Source of the DNA: Cheiracanthium punctorium
Taxonomy: Eukaryota > Arthropoda > Arachnida > Araneae > Cheiracanthiidae
Direction of reading: 5' to 3'
NCBI GenBank assembly: GCA_038373885.1
Contig: JAWZYV010016058.1
Coordinates: 1,860,001-1,924,000 of the forward strand
DNA length: 64,000 nt
Every line of letters starts with the position of its first letter. Within the stretch, counting starts at the first letter, position 1. The notes under the pieces are model-generated. The model was given only the letters and a program-made list of their open reading frames with translations, searched no databases and was not told the origin of the DNA. Of the stretch, positions 12,242-22,500 are shown in pieces. A program made the translations under genes and the position numbers.

Positions 12242-13763
12242 TTTGTGCCAGGTCAAAGTAGGGCACTATTTATGGGAAAACTCCAGACAGTCAGCCCGTG
12301 AAAATAAGTGAGCTTTGAATTTGTGGTGATTTTTTTTAAAAATGTGATTAGAAAACTTAAAATGAGTATTCTCAATACGAGCAAATTGCTGAAATAAAAA
12401 AAAAACTTTTTATCGAGATTCTCAAAAAAAAAAATTATTCTTAAAATTCAATTTTAATGGTGCTGCCATCTGTGATCAGAAATATAAAACATAAAAAAAA
12501 GAAACATTTTCTTTTGAAATACTTAAATTTTTAGCATAGTAGTTTAATTATTTTAATTAAAAAGCACAGAAGTACATGCATTCATATATACCAACAATTT
12601 TTAAATTTTTATTTAATCATTTTTTAACTTTTTTGTAATATAATTTAAATTTATCTATTTTTAAAATTATAATACTTTTTTTTTTCATTCTAACGTAAAT
12701 AAACTTAGTTTCAGTAGAAAGCCTTAATACTCGTGAAAAAAATTACATTAGCACTTTGATTAGATCATCTTTAATAATTTTCTTGCACAATTTGAAACAT
12801 TTTCATTAGAAGTATTAATACATTTTTTCATTGTTTTAGTGCTGCCATCTATTATAAATAATTAAAACAAAATTGATTTAGATTTAATAAATTCCGCTCA
12901 GTATTTCTGGCAGTTCGGAGCCTGCGCTTAAGAGGATGCGATATACAGTGTTTAGTTGCGATTTATGGTTGTTTTTATGCTCAAACCATTGATAGTTGAT
13001 GAATACTGTGATGAAGATGATTGGGTTTCTCTAAACATCCATGGAAAACATAAATATTTTCTAATTACGCGTGCTTTCACCGCTAGTATTCACTGACTAA
13101 ACGTACGAAGTTTAGTTAAAATCAGTAAAATTTATTTTGTGGACCTTAAACATGTGGCATTAAAGTGAACAACTTATAATTCTGTATCTTATCAGTCAAT
13201 GCTATCAATAAATGCATAATGATCGACAACACCGCGGATTAATATTAAGGATAAGTATCACTTACTGAACTAAAGTTTTGCAAACGGTTCCGATTTTTCA
13301 GACACCAGAGGACACTTTCTCTGCTAGAGCCTAACGCATATGCGCATGCGTGGTTCCTGATGCTCTGTCAGCGTTGTTGCAAGTGATAAGCTTTGTGGAA
13401 ATACTGCAACTCATGCAAAGAAAATAGAGTGCAAAATATCTAGTTTGTATTACTTTAAAGTAAACCTGGGTATACCTACACAAGGGGGTGCCTCGGACTG
13501 AGAACTTTTTTAAGGACTTCTAACTCCTATTCACGTTATACCGAAAGAGAAACATCCCGAAACTCAAGAATGTTATGTCGAAAGCTGCGCGATAGCCCAG
13601 AAACCTGGGCCTCCACACTCAAAATTGGTACAATGTCTTTAAGAATTCGAGTATTTTGGAAAGCACCAGTAATAAATATTCTATTTGTTTCATAATTATG
13701 TATTTTCATTTTCTGAGTCAGACAATTCTAGAAAGTACTTCAGAGTCTCGCCATGGTTGAGTG
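12242..13763. other. AT-rich intergenic, no gene
   Basis: A/T-rich DNA with the phrase GCTGCCATCT repeated at about 12463 and 12840. No exon, RNA gene or transposon end is supported. Confidence 0.4.
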
Positions 13764-13985
13764 TCTCACCATGGCACAGTGATTATATCACTGAAAATGG
13801 TAGACGGCCGAAGTGTGAAGGTCCCGGGTTCGGGTCCCATTGCGCGGTCGTCGATCTAACGGTCTGGAGTTTTGGTAGGTTTTCTCCAGATGTAACCTGA
13901 ATACGCGTTAGAACCCCTTAGAAAGCCCTCCTACCAAGGCATCCGTCATCTTAGGCAGATACTCCTCGCGCAGGTTTGCCTTAAT
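13764..13985 (+). repeat. SINE family 1 copy
   Basis: tRNA-like head: box-A-like ATGGCACAGTGATTATATCA and box-B-like GGGTTCGGGTCCC. The body is CGATCTAACGGTCTGGAGTT followed by TAGGTTTTCTCCAGATGTAA and CGCGTTAGAACCCC. It matches the reverse copies at 34277-34506 and 57362-57553. RNA polymerase III would transcribe an active copy; this one looks inactive. Confidence 0.85.
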
Positions 13986-14002
13986 CACACGCAATCGCAA
14001 TC

Positions 14003-14271
14003 ACATGCAACCATTGCTGAGTGGTTATGTCACGCGAAATAGTAGACGGAAGGTGCTGGTTCGAAACCAGGTCGCGTCCGCCGACCTAACCTTTCGGAGT
14101 TTTTCATGGTTTTCTTCGAAACATGCGTACATACGGGTTAGGGCCCCTTATCTTTCTTAGAAAGATCCCCACGGAGAGCACACCCCTTGTGTTGTCCTTT
14201 TGACTTGATTTATAAGCGGATTTCGGGCCAAGCACACAAATCCGAAATAAATGTTAAACAAACAAACAAAT
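14003..14271 (+). repeat. SINE family 2, near full length with tail
   Basis: Head with CTGAGTGGTTATGTCAC and a good box B, GGTTCGAAACC. The body is GACCTAACCTTTCGGAGTTT, the conserved 3' part includes GGGCCAAGCACACAAATCCG, and the tail is (AAAC)n at about 14254-14270. It follows a family 1 SINE by about 20 bp. The 3' part recurs in reverse at 27893-27965. Confidence 0.85.
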
Positions 14272-14949
14272 TACTTCAGTTTCATTAGATAGTTGATATT
14301 CAGCTTAACTGGGAACAATGCAATCTGTTTCAAAGGAAACTATCTTGTTAAAAGTAAAGATGAAATTAATTATTTTTTTAAGCGGATAAAAATTAGATGT
14401 ATTGATTGTGAATGTAATTTTCATTGGTACAAATAAGATTTATTTTTTAGCTGAAAGATAAACATTTGCTGATCGTAAAATACAGCCATACATGCGTTAG
14501 CCCCCTAGCATATAAACAGTCCTCTGCTATGAGATTTTTGGGGACTTTCTTTTGCTATTATGATTCCTTGTCCTTGTATATTGACCCATGGTAATGTACA
14601 TTCACATGAGCTGTTGTATGGCAACACATTTCTTGGTAGAATAGGATAGCCAGTTCTTGGGGTTTTCTCGTATTTTGTATGTTTTTAAAAAAAAGAAAGC
14701 TCTAGAGTGCTATTTTGTTCACGTTGTTATTTTCTGTCGACATAATTTGTGGACATGATTTGCGTGGACGTTCTCGTTGCATTTTTCAATAGGGGAACAA
14801 AATAAAATGTTAAGAGCCCCGAAGGTTTGCAATTTTTGATGATTTATCGCCAAGTTTGCCACCAAAAAATAACTTCCCAAAACTGAAACTAGCTTGGAGA
14901 TATCTTTCACACTTGGCGAGAAACTTACAATCCTTACAGTTTATTACAA
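14272..14949. other. No gene seen
   Basis: No coding or repeat structure is recognised between the SINE and the tandem array. Confidence 0.4.
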
Positions 14950-15480
14950 AAGAGAAGTATAGTTAGAATATGCCAGGTGAAAATTCTAAAAAAGTTTCAG
15001 TGAGCGATTTTAATATAGATTTCAATTCCAAAGAACTGTTTCATGGAACAAGGAAGACAAATACGGTACTCATGGATTATGACACAATTTACAAAAGTGA
15101 AGTGTAGTTAGTATATGCCTGATAAAGATATTTAGCAGGCGATTATAGTATAGATTTCTGAAGAGATGTTTTATGGAACAAGAAAGGCAACCACAGCACA
15201 CTCATGGATTATGATGCACATTCCAAACAGTACTAGTAAAGGTGACGTACGGTTAGAATATGCTTGGAGAAGATTGTAAAACAGTTTTAGTGAGAGAATT
15301 TAATATAGATTTCGATTCCAAAGAAATGTTTTATGGAACAAGGAAGAAAAATACGGCACACTCATGAATAATGATACACTTTCCAACTTAATGGATAAAG
15401 GATAAATATTGACGACACATGATGCTCTTTTAATGTATATAGCACTTTAGTGCGTATTTATAATATGAAAGTGTTTTAGT
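14950..15480 (+). repeat. 145-bp tandem repeat, three units, plus end segment
   Basis: Units begin near 14950, 15095 and 15240; the AGTTAGAATATGC phrase recurs at 145-bp steps. Each unit has an AATATAGATTTC-like core, ATGTTTTATGGAACAAG and CTCATGGATTATGA. The last unit runs into ATAATGATACACTTTCCAAC and then GCACTTTAGTGCGTATTT. That end segment recurs at 29330-29470 (+) and 27500-27615 (-). Confidence 0.8.
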
Positions 15481-16800
15481 TTGCTTGTTGTTGTTCTTGC
15501 TGTTTTTTAACTTCTGACAAAGATACTGCCAACTAGTTTAGTTTATTACAAAATGAAAGTACATGTGCAAATTACAGTAAAAAGGAAATTTCATGCATTT
15601 AAGTGTACATTTTTTTCCAGTTATAAAAGAATGTCTATACTACACCCACCCTTCTCCCGAGACATTTCAGTTCACAGACAAATTTGCATAGTTCTGACAA
15701 AAATTAATAAAATAAAATGTATGTTTGCTTAAGTGGGAATCTCATACAATTCACACACACGCAGACAATTCGGAAAATTTCGAAATCAGCTATCAGAAAC
15801 CACCCATATGTACACGGTTACACTGCAAGCGTATTTTAACAGTGTAAAACCAAATAAAGTCCACTATGCTGCATTATTCCTCTGCATGCTATCGCAGACG
15901 ATAAAATACTTGTAATTAAACTTGCACTTTGATGAATCACTATCGTAAAGGGACGGATGATTCATTAAATTTTATCTAGACTGAAAGGGTAGCACGTGTT
16001 ACACTAGCCAACGAGCCCTAGTTACATGTTTCGAACTCACTCGCTAAAAGATATTTCAGATAACATAAATGAAGCTGTTTGAACGTCAGTTTATTTACCG
16101 AGAGAAAGTTTTAGGACACGAAATTCAGAAATTTATGGAGATTTATGCCATATAATAAAAGCGTATTTAAATATTTGCTCCGTGTTTCAGTGTATACTAT
16201 TAAAACCTTATCATTAAGTATAAATTGGTGAAGTTTGAAATCCATTGCTCCTAAATTTTGGGAATGATTCTATTTCTGCAAATTTCTTTAGCTTATGCAA
16301 GTTTGAAAGTTAAAATCTGATATATAAATATGTGACTTACGTAAAAATCATTTTCTTTACACAAGTCTTTTAAATATTATTAGAATTTAAAAAATCACAA
16401 ATTATTTTTACAAAATTCAAAATAATGTTAAATCTTTTAATTTTATTAAAAAGGCCTACTACGACAGCAAAATTTTCAGATTATGCTTCTCTATAGACAT
16501 ATATCACTACAACTACAGATGATGCTGCAGACTATAATATTTGGTGTTTTTCTAGAATTTTGAAGCTGTGCGGAGACATTTCTTATTAGAAAGAAAAATT
16601 AAATGGATATACACACCCCATGACTTCCTTGAAGTACGTCTACTAAATTACACACATTTTTCATGTACATCATTCAAAACATGAGATATAGTGCTTCAAT
16701 ATTGCCAAACCAGGTTCAGTATTTTCACACTTTTTCTTTTTCAAAAAGTTCAGAGCTTGTTTTATATTTTCAGAATTTTGCTACTTTTGCTAGCCATCAC
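15481..16800. other. AT-rich intergenic
   Basis: No gene is supported. A short segment at about 16605-16650 (ATGACTTCCTTGAAGTACGT) recurs in inverted orientation near 22890-22920, so some of this is an unclassified dispersed repeat. Confidence 0.4.
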
Positions 16801-17084
16801 GCTAGTTGCCACCTGTTCCGATTCTACCGGGACAGTCCCGATTTCAATGATATTGTCCCACGTCCACCCTGTCTAGTTTATCCAGATTTTCGATAATGGT
16901 AACTGACGACCACTCAATTTGCTCAAACTTTCTTCGTGATGCTGCTGTTTTGAGGTTTGATTTGGAAAAATTATTTTCAGACTGGTGAACTTTCGGAGAC
17001 TACAGTCTGGTAAAGAATGCACTACCACAGCTCGATCAAAATCAAAGTGTTGATGATGAATTGGTACATGTATTTAAAACCTTG

Positions 17085-17697
17085 AAGGTACAGAAGTTAA
17101 CTGCGTTATTTTCACGTTTCGAGCATACCTCCTTTAGATGCTTATGCAGAGCGAGTATTTTCATTAATTGCAAATTAATGGTCTAATGTTAGAAATCGTT
17201 GCTCTGTAAGTTTAGTTAACCCTTTGAAGCGCAACCCTTTCCCAATGCTGAAAAAAGGGTAGCCGTTGGCACAGCCAGCTGCGTCAAAAAAGGGTCTCTA
17301 GATCTGTGGTACGCGATGAACGTTTCGATCGTCCGTCATCTTGCTGGTGGTTCAGTCGAGCGATGGCAACGGCTGCCCTTTTTTCAGCATTGGGCAATCT
17401 ATCCAGCTGTTCTCGCATTCTTCCATTTTTCAGCAGATGTCAGTGCTGTTAAAAATAATCGTGACAATTTTTTAACGGGAAATGACGTGCTAAAAAGTAA
17501 AGGATTCTCGTGGAGCTATGTCACCCGCAACTATTTTTATAGAAATCAAATCTATTCTTCGTGACTGGCAACCGTCAAAACGTCAGAGTTTGGTGTTCCC
17601 AGAGTGGGAACACTGCGCGTTAAAGGGTTAAAACAGAATTGCAAATTCCGCTTAACATGAACATGAATTGTTCAGAGTTTATAAATAAATATTAAAA
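17085..17697 (+). pseudogene. hAT transposase C-terminal (dimerisation) remnant, split by a MITE
   Basis: From about 17128 the frame reads DAYAERVFSLIAN, then a stop, then WSNVRNRCSVSLV. This is the conserved AERVFS...NRCSVSLV stretch of the hAT dimerisation region. After the MITE the same frame resumes as KTELQIPLNMNMNCSEF and ends near 17690. Upstream, an older segment (ELVHVFKTLKVQKLTALFSR) lies in a different frame, so there is at least one frameshift as well as the in-frame stop. Only this tail survives; the catalytic core is absent. Family role: the C-terminal region mediates dimerisation of the transposase. Confidence 0.8.
17220..17627. mobile_element. TTAA MITE, 408 bp, piggyBac type
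   Basis: Flanked by TTAA at 17216-17219 and 17628-17631. The ends are CCCTTTGAAGCGCA and TGCGCGTTAAAGGG, inverted with two changes. A second inner inverted pair of about 30 bp holds CCCAATGCTGAAAAAAGGG and its complement. It interrupts the hAT remnant precisely. Confidence 0.85.
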
Positions 17698-17989
17698 AAT
17701 GAGGCAGAACTAATGGGAGCAGCCTGTTGTAATAAAAAAGTATTCGTGGAAAAATATAAATATAATTAAATACAGATAAAACTTTTGTGTTTTTAATTTT
17801 CCTTTCAATCAAATTTTCTTCCAGTACTGACTGTCCCGATTTTTTTCCTCAAAAGGTGGCAACCCTGATTTAGTCCATGTACTATATAGGTTCATGTAAT
17901 TCTGTGTTTTCTTCCTAAAAGCATCAAATACTTAATCCAACTAAATTATTTGTTTTATTTAGCTGTGTACTAAAGCCCGACTTCCTCTA

Positions 17990-18480
17990 TTATCAAAGGA
18001 CACTAATCTCTGAAAAACTAAAGTCAGAAAAGTCGAAAGATTCTGTTACGATTGCTGCAACTGTTTTATTAACCCATTTATGCCTAGCGTCCCTTTTTTG
18101 GGACGGCATTTTCGCTATCAGTCGAAAACGTTATTTATTTTTCCTAGCCTTTATTCGCGAGTATTGAACCTCAATTCCACAAAATATTTTAATATGGCCA
18201 AGTAGGATGTTGACATTTCAATTTTTATACGTAATGATTTTAAATGAAATCATCCCTTGTTCAAAAAGTTGACATCAGAAATTTATCAATTACTGCTGGT
18301 GTTAGCAAAAATCGAAGAAAGTCGCAAAAATATCCAGGCACGAATGGGTTAAATGCAATACTGCTATTATTCCGTCTAGGTCTGCAGTTGAGCGTCTTTC
18401 ATCTACAGGAAAAGATATTTTACAGGCAGAGTGACCATCGCTATCGGATGGCAATTATAACATGCTAATGTCTATAAAGG
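17990..18480 (+). pseudogene. Second hAT transposase dimerisation remnant, split by a MITE
   Basis: Downstream of the MITE the frame reads IIPSRSAVERLSSTGKDI, then LQAE, a stop, and PSLSDGNYNMLMSIK at about 18354-18478. The AVERLFS...GDI...R..LS pattern is the hAT dimerisation signature, here with ERLSSTGKDI. Upstream of the MITE the sequence joins without a gap (CFIK to CNTAI) when the insert and one TTAA are removed. It differs from the remnant at 17085 and belongs to another hAT subfamily. Confidence 0.75.
18073..18348. mobile_element. 276-bp TTAA MITE, copy 1
   Basis: Flanked by TTAA at 18069-18072 and 18349-18352. The ends are CCCATTTATGCC and GGCACGAATGGG. Interior landmarks shared by the family are TTTTTGGGACGGCATT, GTCGAAAACGTTATTTATTT and GAAGTTGACATCAGAAATTT-like phrases. 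It is inserted in a hAT relic. Confidence 0.92.
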
Positions 18481-18607
18481 AAACCTGCACCTAAATCAAA
18501 ATGATAATCAATAACTGGGCTCATAAGTTTATGTGCTTTCTTCCTAAAAGCATCCAATACTTAATCTAATTAAACTATCCATTTTGTTTACCTGTGTACC
18601 AAAGCTT

Positions 18608-19259
18608 CTTCAGATATAGGCAATGCATGTACAGCAGTACAACATTAGGTGTTTAAACGATTAACTTCAACTTCCGTTAAATTTTTAAATGTTAGCTCTT
18701 CAACGATAATGGAAGTTAACTTTTTAAGTAGCAAATTAATGATTAACGAAGTTAACTTTCGTATTAACATTGCTCACCTCTGGTCATGACTAAACGGAAG
18801 TGTAAAATAGATAATGTTATCTCCTTGATTTGCAGAACTTGTGAGCTTATATATGCTGGAATAATCCGCTTCTAAGCTACCTTCACTGTCATCAAATGGA
18901 CCCAGCACAGCATGGCTTCCATTCATTAGATCCACAGCTGGATCGTTTTTATCCCTTGTCTATCTCGTATTAGCCGTTGGTATTCTGAATGTGTTTTTAA
19001 CATTTCATATCCTGCACTAAAGAATATGCGGACATCCAAATGACTAACCATTTATACAAACTGACCACTGTGCATCAATACCTAAATAAACTATGCTTAT
19101 CAAAAATCATAAAAAAAATAACGGACCTCTATTAAGATCACTTTGCTAACAGAAAATTAGATGGTGCAAATACGACCGCATTAGAAAGAGCTTTATAATT
19201 CATGCTTTCAGACTAAGCTATTCTTCTTTACTTCAGCTTCCAGTTAAATACTTCGGATC
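18608..19259. other. Region upstream of the ZIP coding start
   Basis: A phrase family AAGTTAACTTT/GTTAACTTC near 18660-18765, ending ATTGCTCACCTCTGG, suggests a decayed small transposon. Just upstream of the ATG, a pyrimidine-rich tract ending CTTCAG at about 19236 could be the acceptor of a 5'-UTR exon. No promoter can be assigned. Confidence 0.35.
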
Positions 19260-19521
19260 ATGGACACCTTCTCTGTCCAGCTGACGTTGCTAGCTTGTCT
19301 CTTGTTCGGGAATATACTGTTTGGTACCCTCCCTTCTCTGATCATCAAGATAGCAGGATGTTTTGGCGATGCAGAAGACGCTTGTTTCAGAAAAATCAAG
19401 GTGGCTACCCTCATGCTCTACGTCGGAGTTGGTGTGTTTATCTCGAATAGCTTCTTGGATCTCCTTCCTGAAGCTAACAAGCAGTTTGCGAGCGTCGATC
19501 ACCACTCTCATAAGCACACAA
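19260..19521 (+). CDS. ZIP gene, coding exon 1
   Basis: It opens at the only suitable ATG (MDTFSVQ) and codes for 87 residues plus one base. It carries membrane segments 1 and 2 and the start of the outer loop (DHHSHKHT). The donor is A|GTAAGG, phase 1. Continuing past the donor would soon reach a stop, so the splice is needed. Confidence 0.85.
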
Positions 19522-22500
19522 GTAAGGTTTGTTTTATTTTTAAATAAAGTGTCTGCATTAGGGATGGATGCTAGACGATTTTTTGCGAGACGAGGCAGAG
19601 ATTTACAACTTTTTTGCGAGACGTGATAAACATTTCTAACATTGCGATTTTTTGCGAGACGAGGCAGAGATTTAGAACTTTTTTGCGAGACGTGATAAAC
19701 ATTTCTAACATTACGATATAGGCGAGACGCCTATTTTTCGTCTCGCGTCCATCCTTTGTCTGCATGACGTTTCAACGTTAACATGTATTTATGTATGTAT
19801 TTATTTATGCACAATCTATTCCGATCTGCTGTGAATCCATTTTGACTAGTTTTGTGATGACATCTGTACGTACGTGTGTGCATATCTAACATATGTAACT
19901 GAAGAACGATTAGTGGTAGTATGTTGAAATTTTGTGTTTAGGGCTGTAATAGCATTAAGTTGTGCACTAGGGTGGAGTGAAAATGGCAATTTTTTTTTTT
20001 TTAATATATCCTGACTCAACAAATGGTGCTGTTTGGCAAAAAAGTCACAGAAAAAAAATTCTAGTTCATTCACTGATTGTTTTCAGGTTCCACACTGAGC
20101 TCAAAGAAAGGAATGTTAACGTAAAAAGTAAAAAAATCGATTTTTTTAAATTTAATTTTAATGTTTGCAATAACTATATTTTCTGACTCAAAAACAGTTC
20201 TAACTACTAAAAAGAAACAGTACGGCAATGTTTTATTCCCGTTAACAAACAAAAAAAAGAAGAAAGAAAAAAAAAAGTCACTAACTTGCAACCGAGCGTC
20301 ATAAGTTTTGGGGTATATTTTGAATACATAGCTATTAAATATGTATTTACATATTACTTCATTTTTAAGGACGATTAACTTTTAGAAAGCACACTAACAC
20401 AGAAAAGGAAATATGATACCAAATTTATCTTTCGAGTATTATTGACAAATAAAACGCTTTACTTTAATCAGTCTTCAATTTTGGACTCCACATGCCGGGC
20501 AAAATAATGAACTGTGGTAGTTCCTTTCATGATTTGATTCCACAACGAATGTATCCATCTCTGACTTTTGCTCCACATGTTACCAATGATGCTTGCGTTA
20601 GTAGTCCTTTCTACTGCTTGAGAATGGCAAGGGACCTTCTCTATTTCAAATTTTGAACCGTTTCTGATCATACTTGCTACGTCTTTGTCACTGAGGTTCA
20701 TGGTAGCTAGTGCCTCCTAAGAATTATCCCAGTGAATCATCTGAAAATACTCCTCTGCTTCGAAATTTATATTTAGAAGATCAAATTGGCGTATTTTTCC
20801 CTTCCAGTCAGTTTCGCTTGCTCTCAATATTCTTCTTAGGTCAAGTTCTCGAATATGTGATCATTCATCAAAGATCATTCATCAAGAGTTCCTCTGAATA
20901 ACTTCATGAATGATTGACTTAAAATCTTCTGGGAAGAATGAACTTCTTTTCCTCATTCCGTGTTCCATGAGTAGCTCCTGGGATTTTCTTTATTTCAAAC
21001 CAGGATGGCACGTAAACTTTCATCATTTAGTCTACTAGGAATTTAAAGCATTCTGTTGGTTCGGCAGTCGACACCTACAGGCGCAGTATTCTGTTCGCTG
21101 TAGTGAGTCAACTTGATTGAGACATCCTTCCTGGACTTCTGTTTCCCAAATCTGGATGGCACTGTCCCGAGCATACTGCCCTAGAAATATCGAAGAAGTA
21201 CTTTTGGTCTGTACTGAGGTCTTTTTTATCAATTTCAGGCAGAGCAACAGGAATAGAAACAAAATTTGTCACAGCAAACGTTTCATACGTTTCCAGAGAT
21301 TTTTCTATTGTTCCAGAAAACTGGTGTGGCCCAGATGTCTTTCCGTCAATCTTATGGAAAATGTGGGGAAGAGGTAGTTCATTAGTATGCAATAAGCATA
21401 TAAACCAATGCAATTTATGGCCAATAAAGATTTCAAGCCGTCTAACTACGCCATTTTTCTTCCCAAAGTTGACTTTCGGTGTATCTCACCCAACGGCAAC
21501 AAGATCCGAAAGTGTAATTTCTTTCTGTGTAACAAAGTGGATGCTGCTGCAAGTAATATCAGTACTAGAGCCTGAATGCGGAGTCACATGTCCTATGAGA
21601 ACAGAACCAGGTTCTGACAACATAACAATATGCTCTTCCACAGATACAGTCGTATATAAAGAACTTCCCTTCTTACGTAATAGTTGTGTCCTTTCTTCTA
21701 TCGAAGTATATGGTGTACAAAGATTGTGTTACCGGTGTAGAATTAAGTTGTGATCGTATCTTTCATTATAATTTTTAATAAGGGGAATTACCTCTTGGTG
21801 ACTTACCGCAGGCAAGGAGGCTTTCTTCCAAATTCTTTCAACATCCAAAGAAATAATTTCGATGATTTCTTTTACTATAAAGGATCCTTTTTGCTCCCCA
21901 TCTTCCACAGTATATCATTTTTGGGGATTAAAACATGCTTCATTAAATCAGAATACACATTGATGGTAACACTGTCTCTTTCAATCGTACTGGAATTCCG
22001 AAAATACTTCAAAACGTTTCACTTCTTCTAATTGTGGTCATATTTAAATTCAAAACTCCGTATTATTTTGTCAAATATAAATCAAAATTAATAAAACTTA
22101 TTGCTTCAATCTTGCAAAGTAGAAGCAAGTGGTTGAAACAAAGGCAATCACAAAAACGAATCATTCCACACAATAAAAGTGACGTGCCTTATTAGGTTAT
22201 GATATAATAGTTAGATTAGAACACGCGCTGCCATCTAGTAGATTTTAGAGTATAATTTGCTTTTTTATGTACAAAAAGCCCTTTCTGGATCTGATATCTG
22301 GCGGTAACGTTTCAATAAAGCAATTTATTAATGAGAAAGTAATTCATTAATATTAATTTACAAATTAATGAATTATTTAGTAAAATATTAAACTTTAAAA
22401 AAGTATTTTTTACATAAAAATCATTAAAAACTTGAAAAAAAAGACAATATAAACATTCACTTGAGGTGTGGATCCTCAAGATGTCAACATTTTAAGCTGA

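Larger units (their letters stand above)
16801..17867 (+). mobile_element. hAT element relic
   Basis: Approximate terminal inverted repeats are GTTGCCACCTGTTCCGA at the left and AAAGGTGGCAACCCTG at the right, each followed inward by GGGACAGT or its complement. A transposase C-terminal remnant lies inside. No clear 8-bp target duplication remains. A TTAA MITE (17220-17627) is nested in the coding remnant. Confidence 0.7.
17906..18607 (+). repeat. ~75-bp direct repeat flanking a hAT remnant
   Basis: TTTCTTCCTAAAAGCATC (TTTTCTTCC at the left) followed by AATACTTAATC and CTGTGTAC...AAAGC occurs at about 17906-17983 and again at about 18536-18607, direct and 630 bp apart. Between them lie a hAT relic and a MITE. 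Confidence 0.65.

Noticed and set aside
13764..13850. tRNA-like sequence
   Set aside because: The same head and body recur at 34277 and 57362, once with a 15-bp target duplication; it is a SINE.
14950..15385. Regularly spaced repeats, considered as a CRISPR array
   Set aside because: Units are contiguous 145-bp tandem copies without short repeat and unique spacer alternation, and the DNA is eukaryotic.
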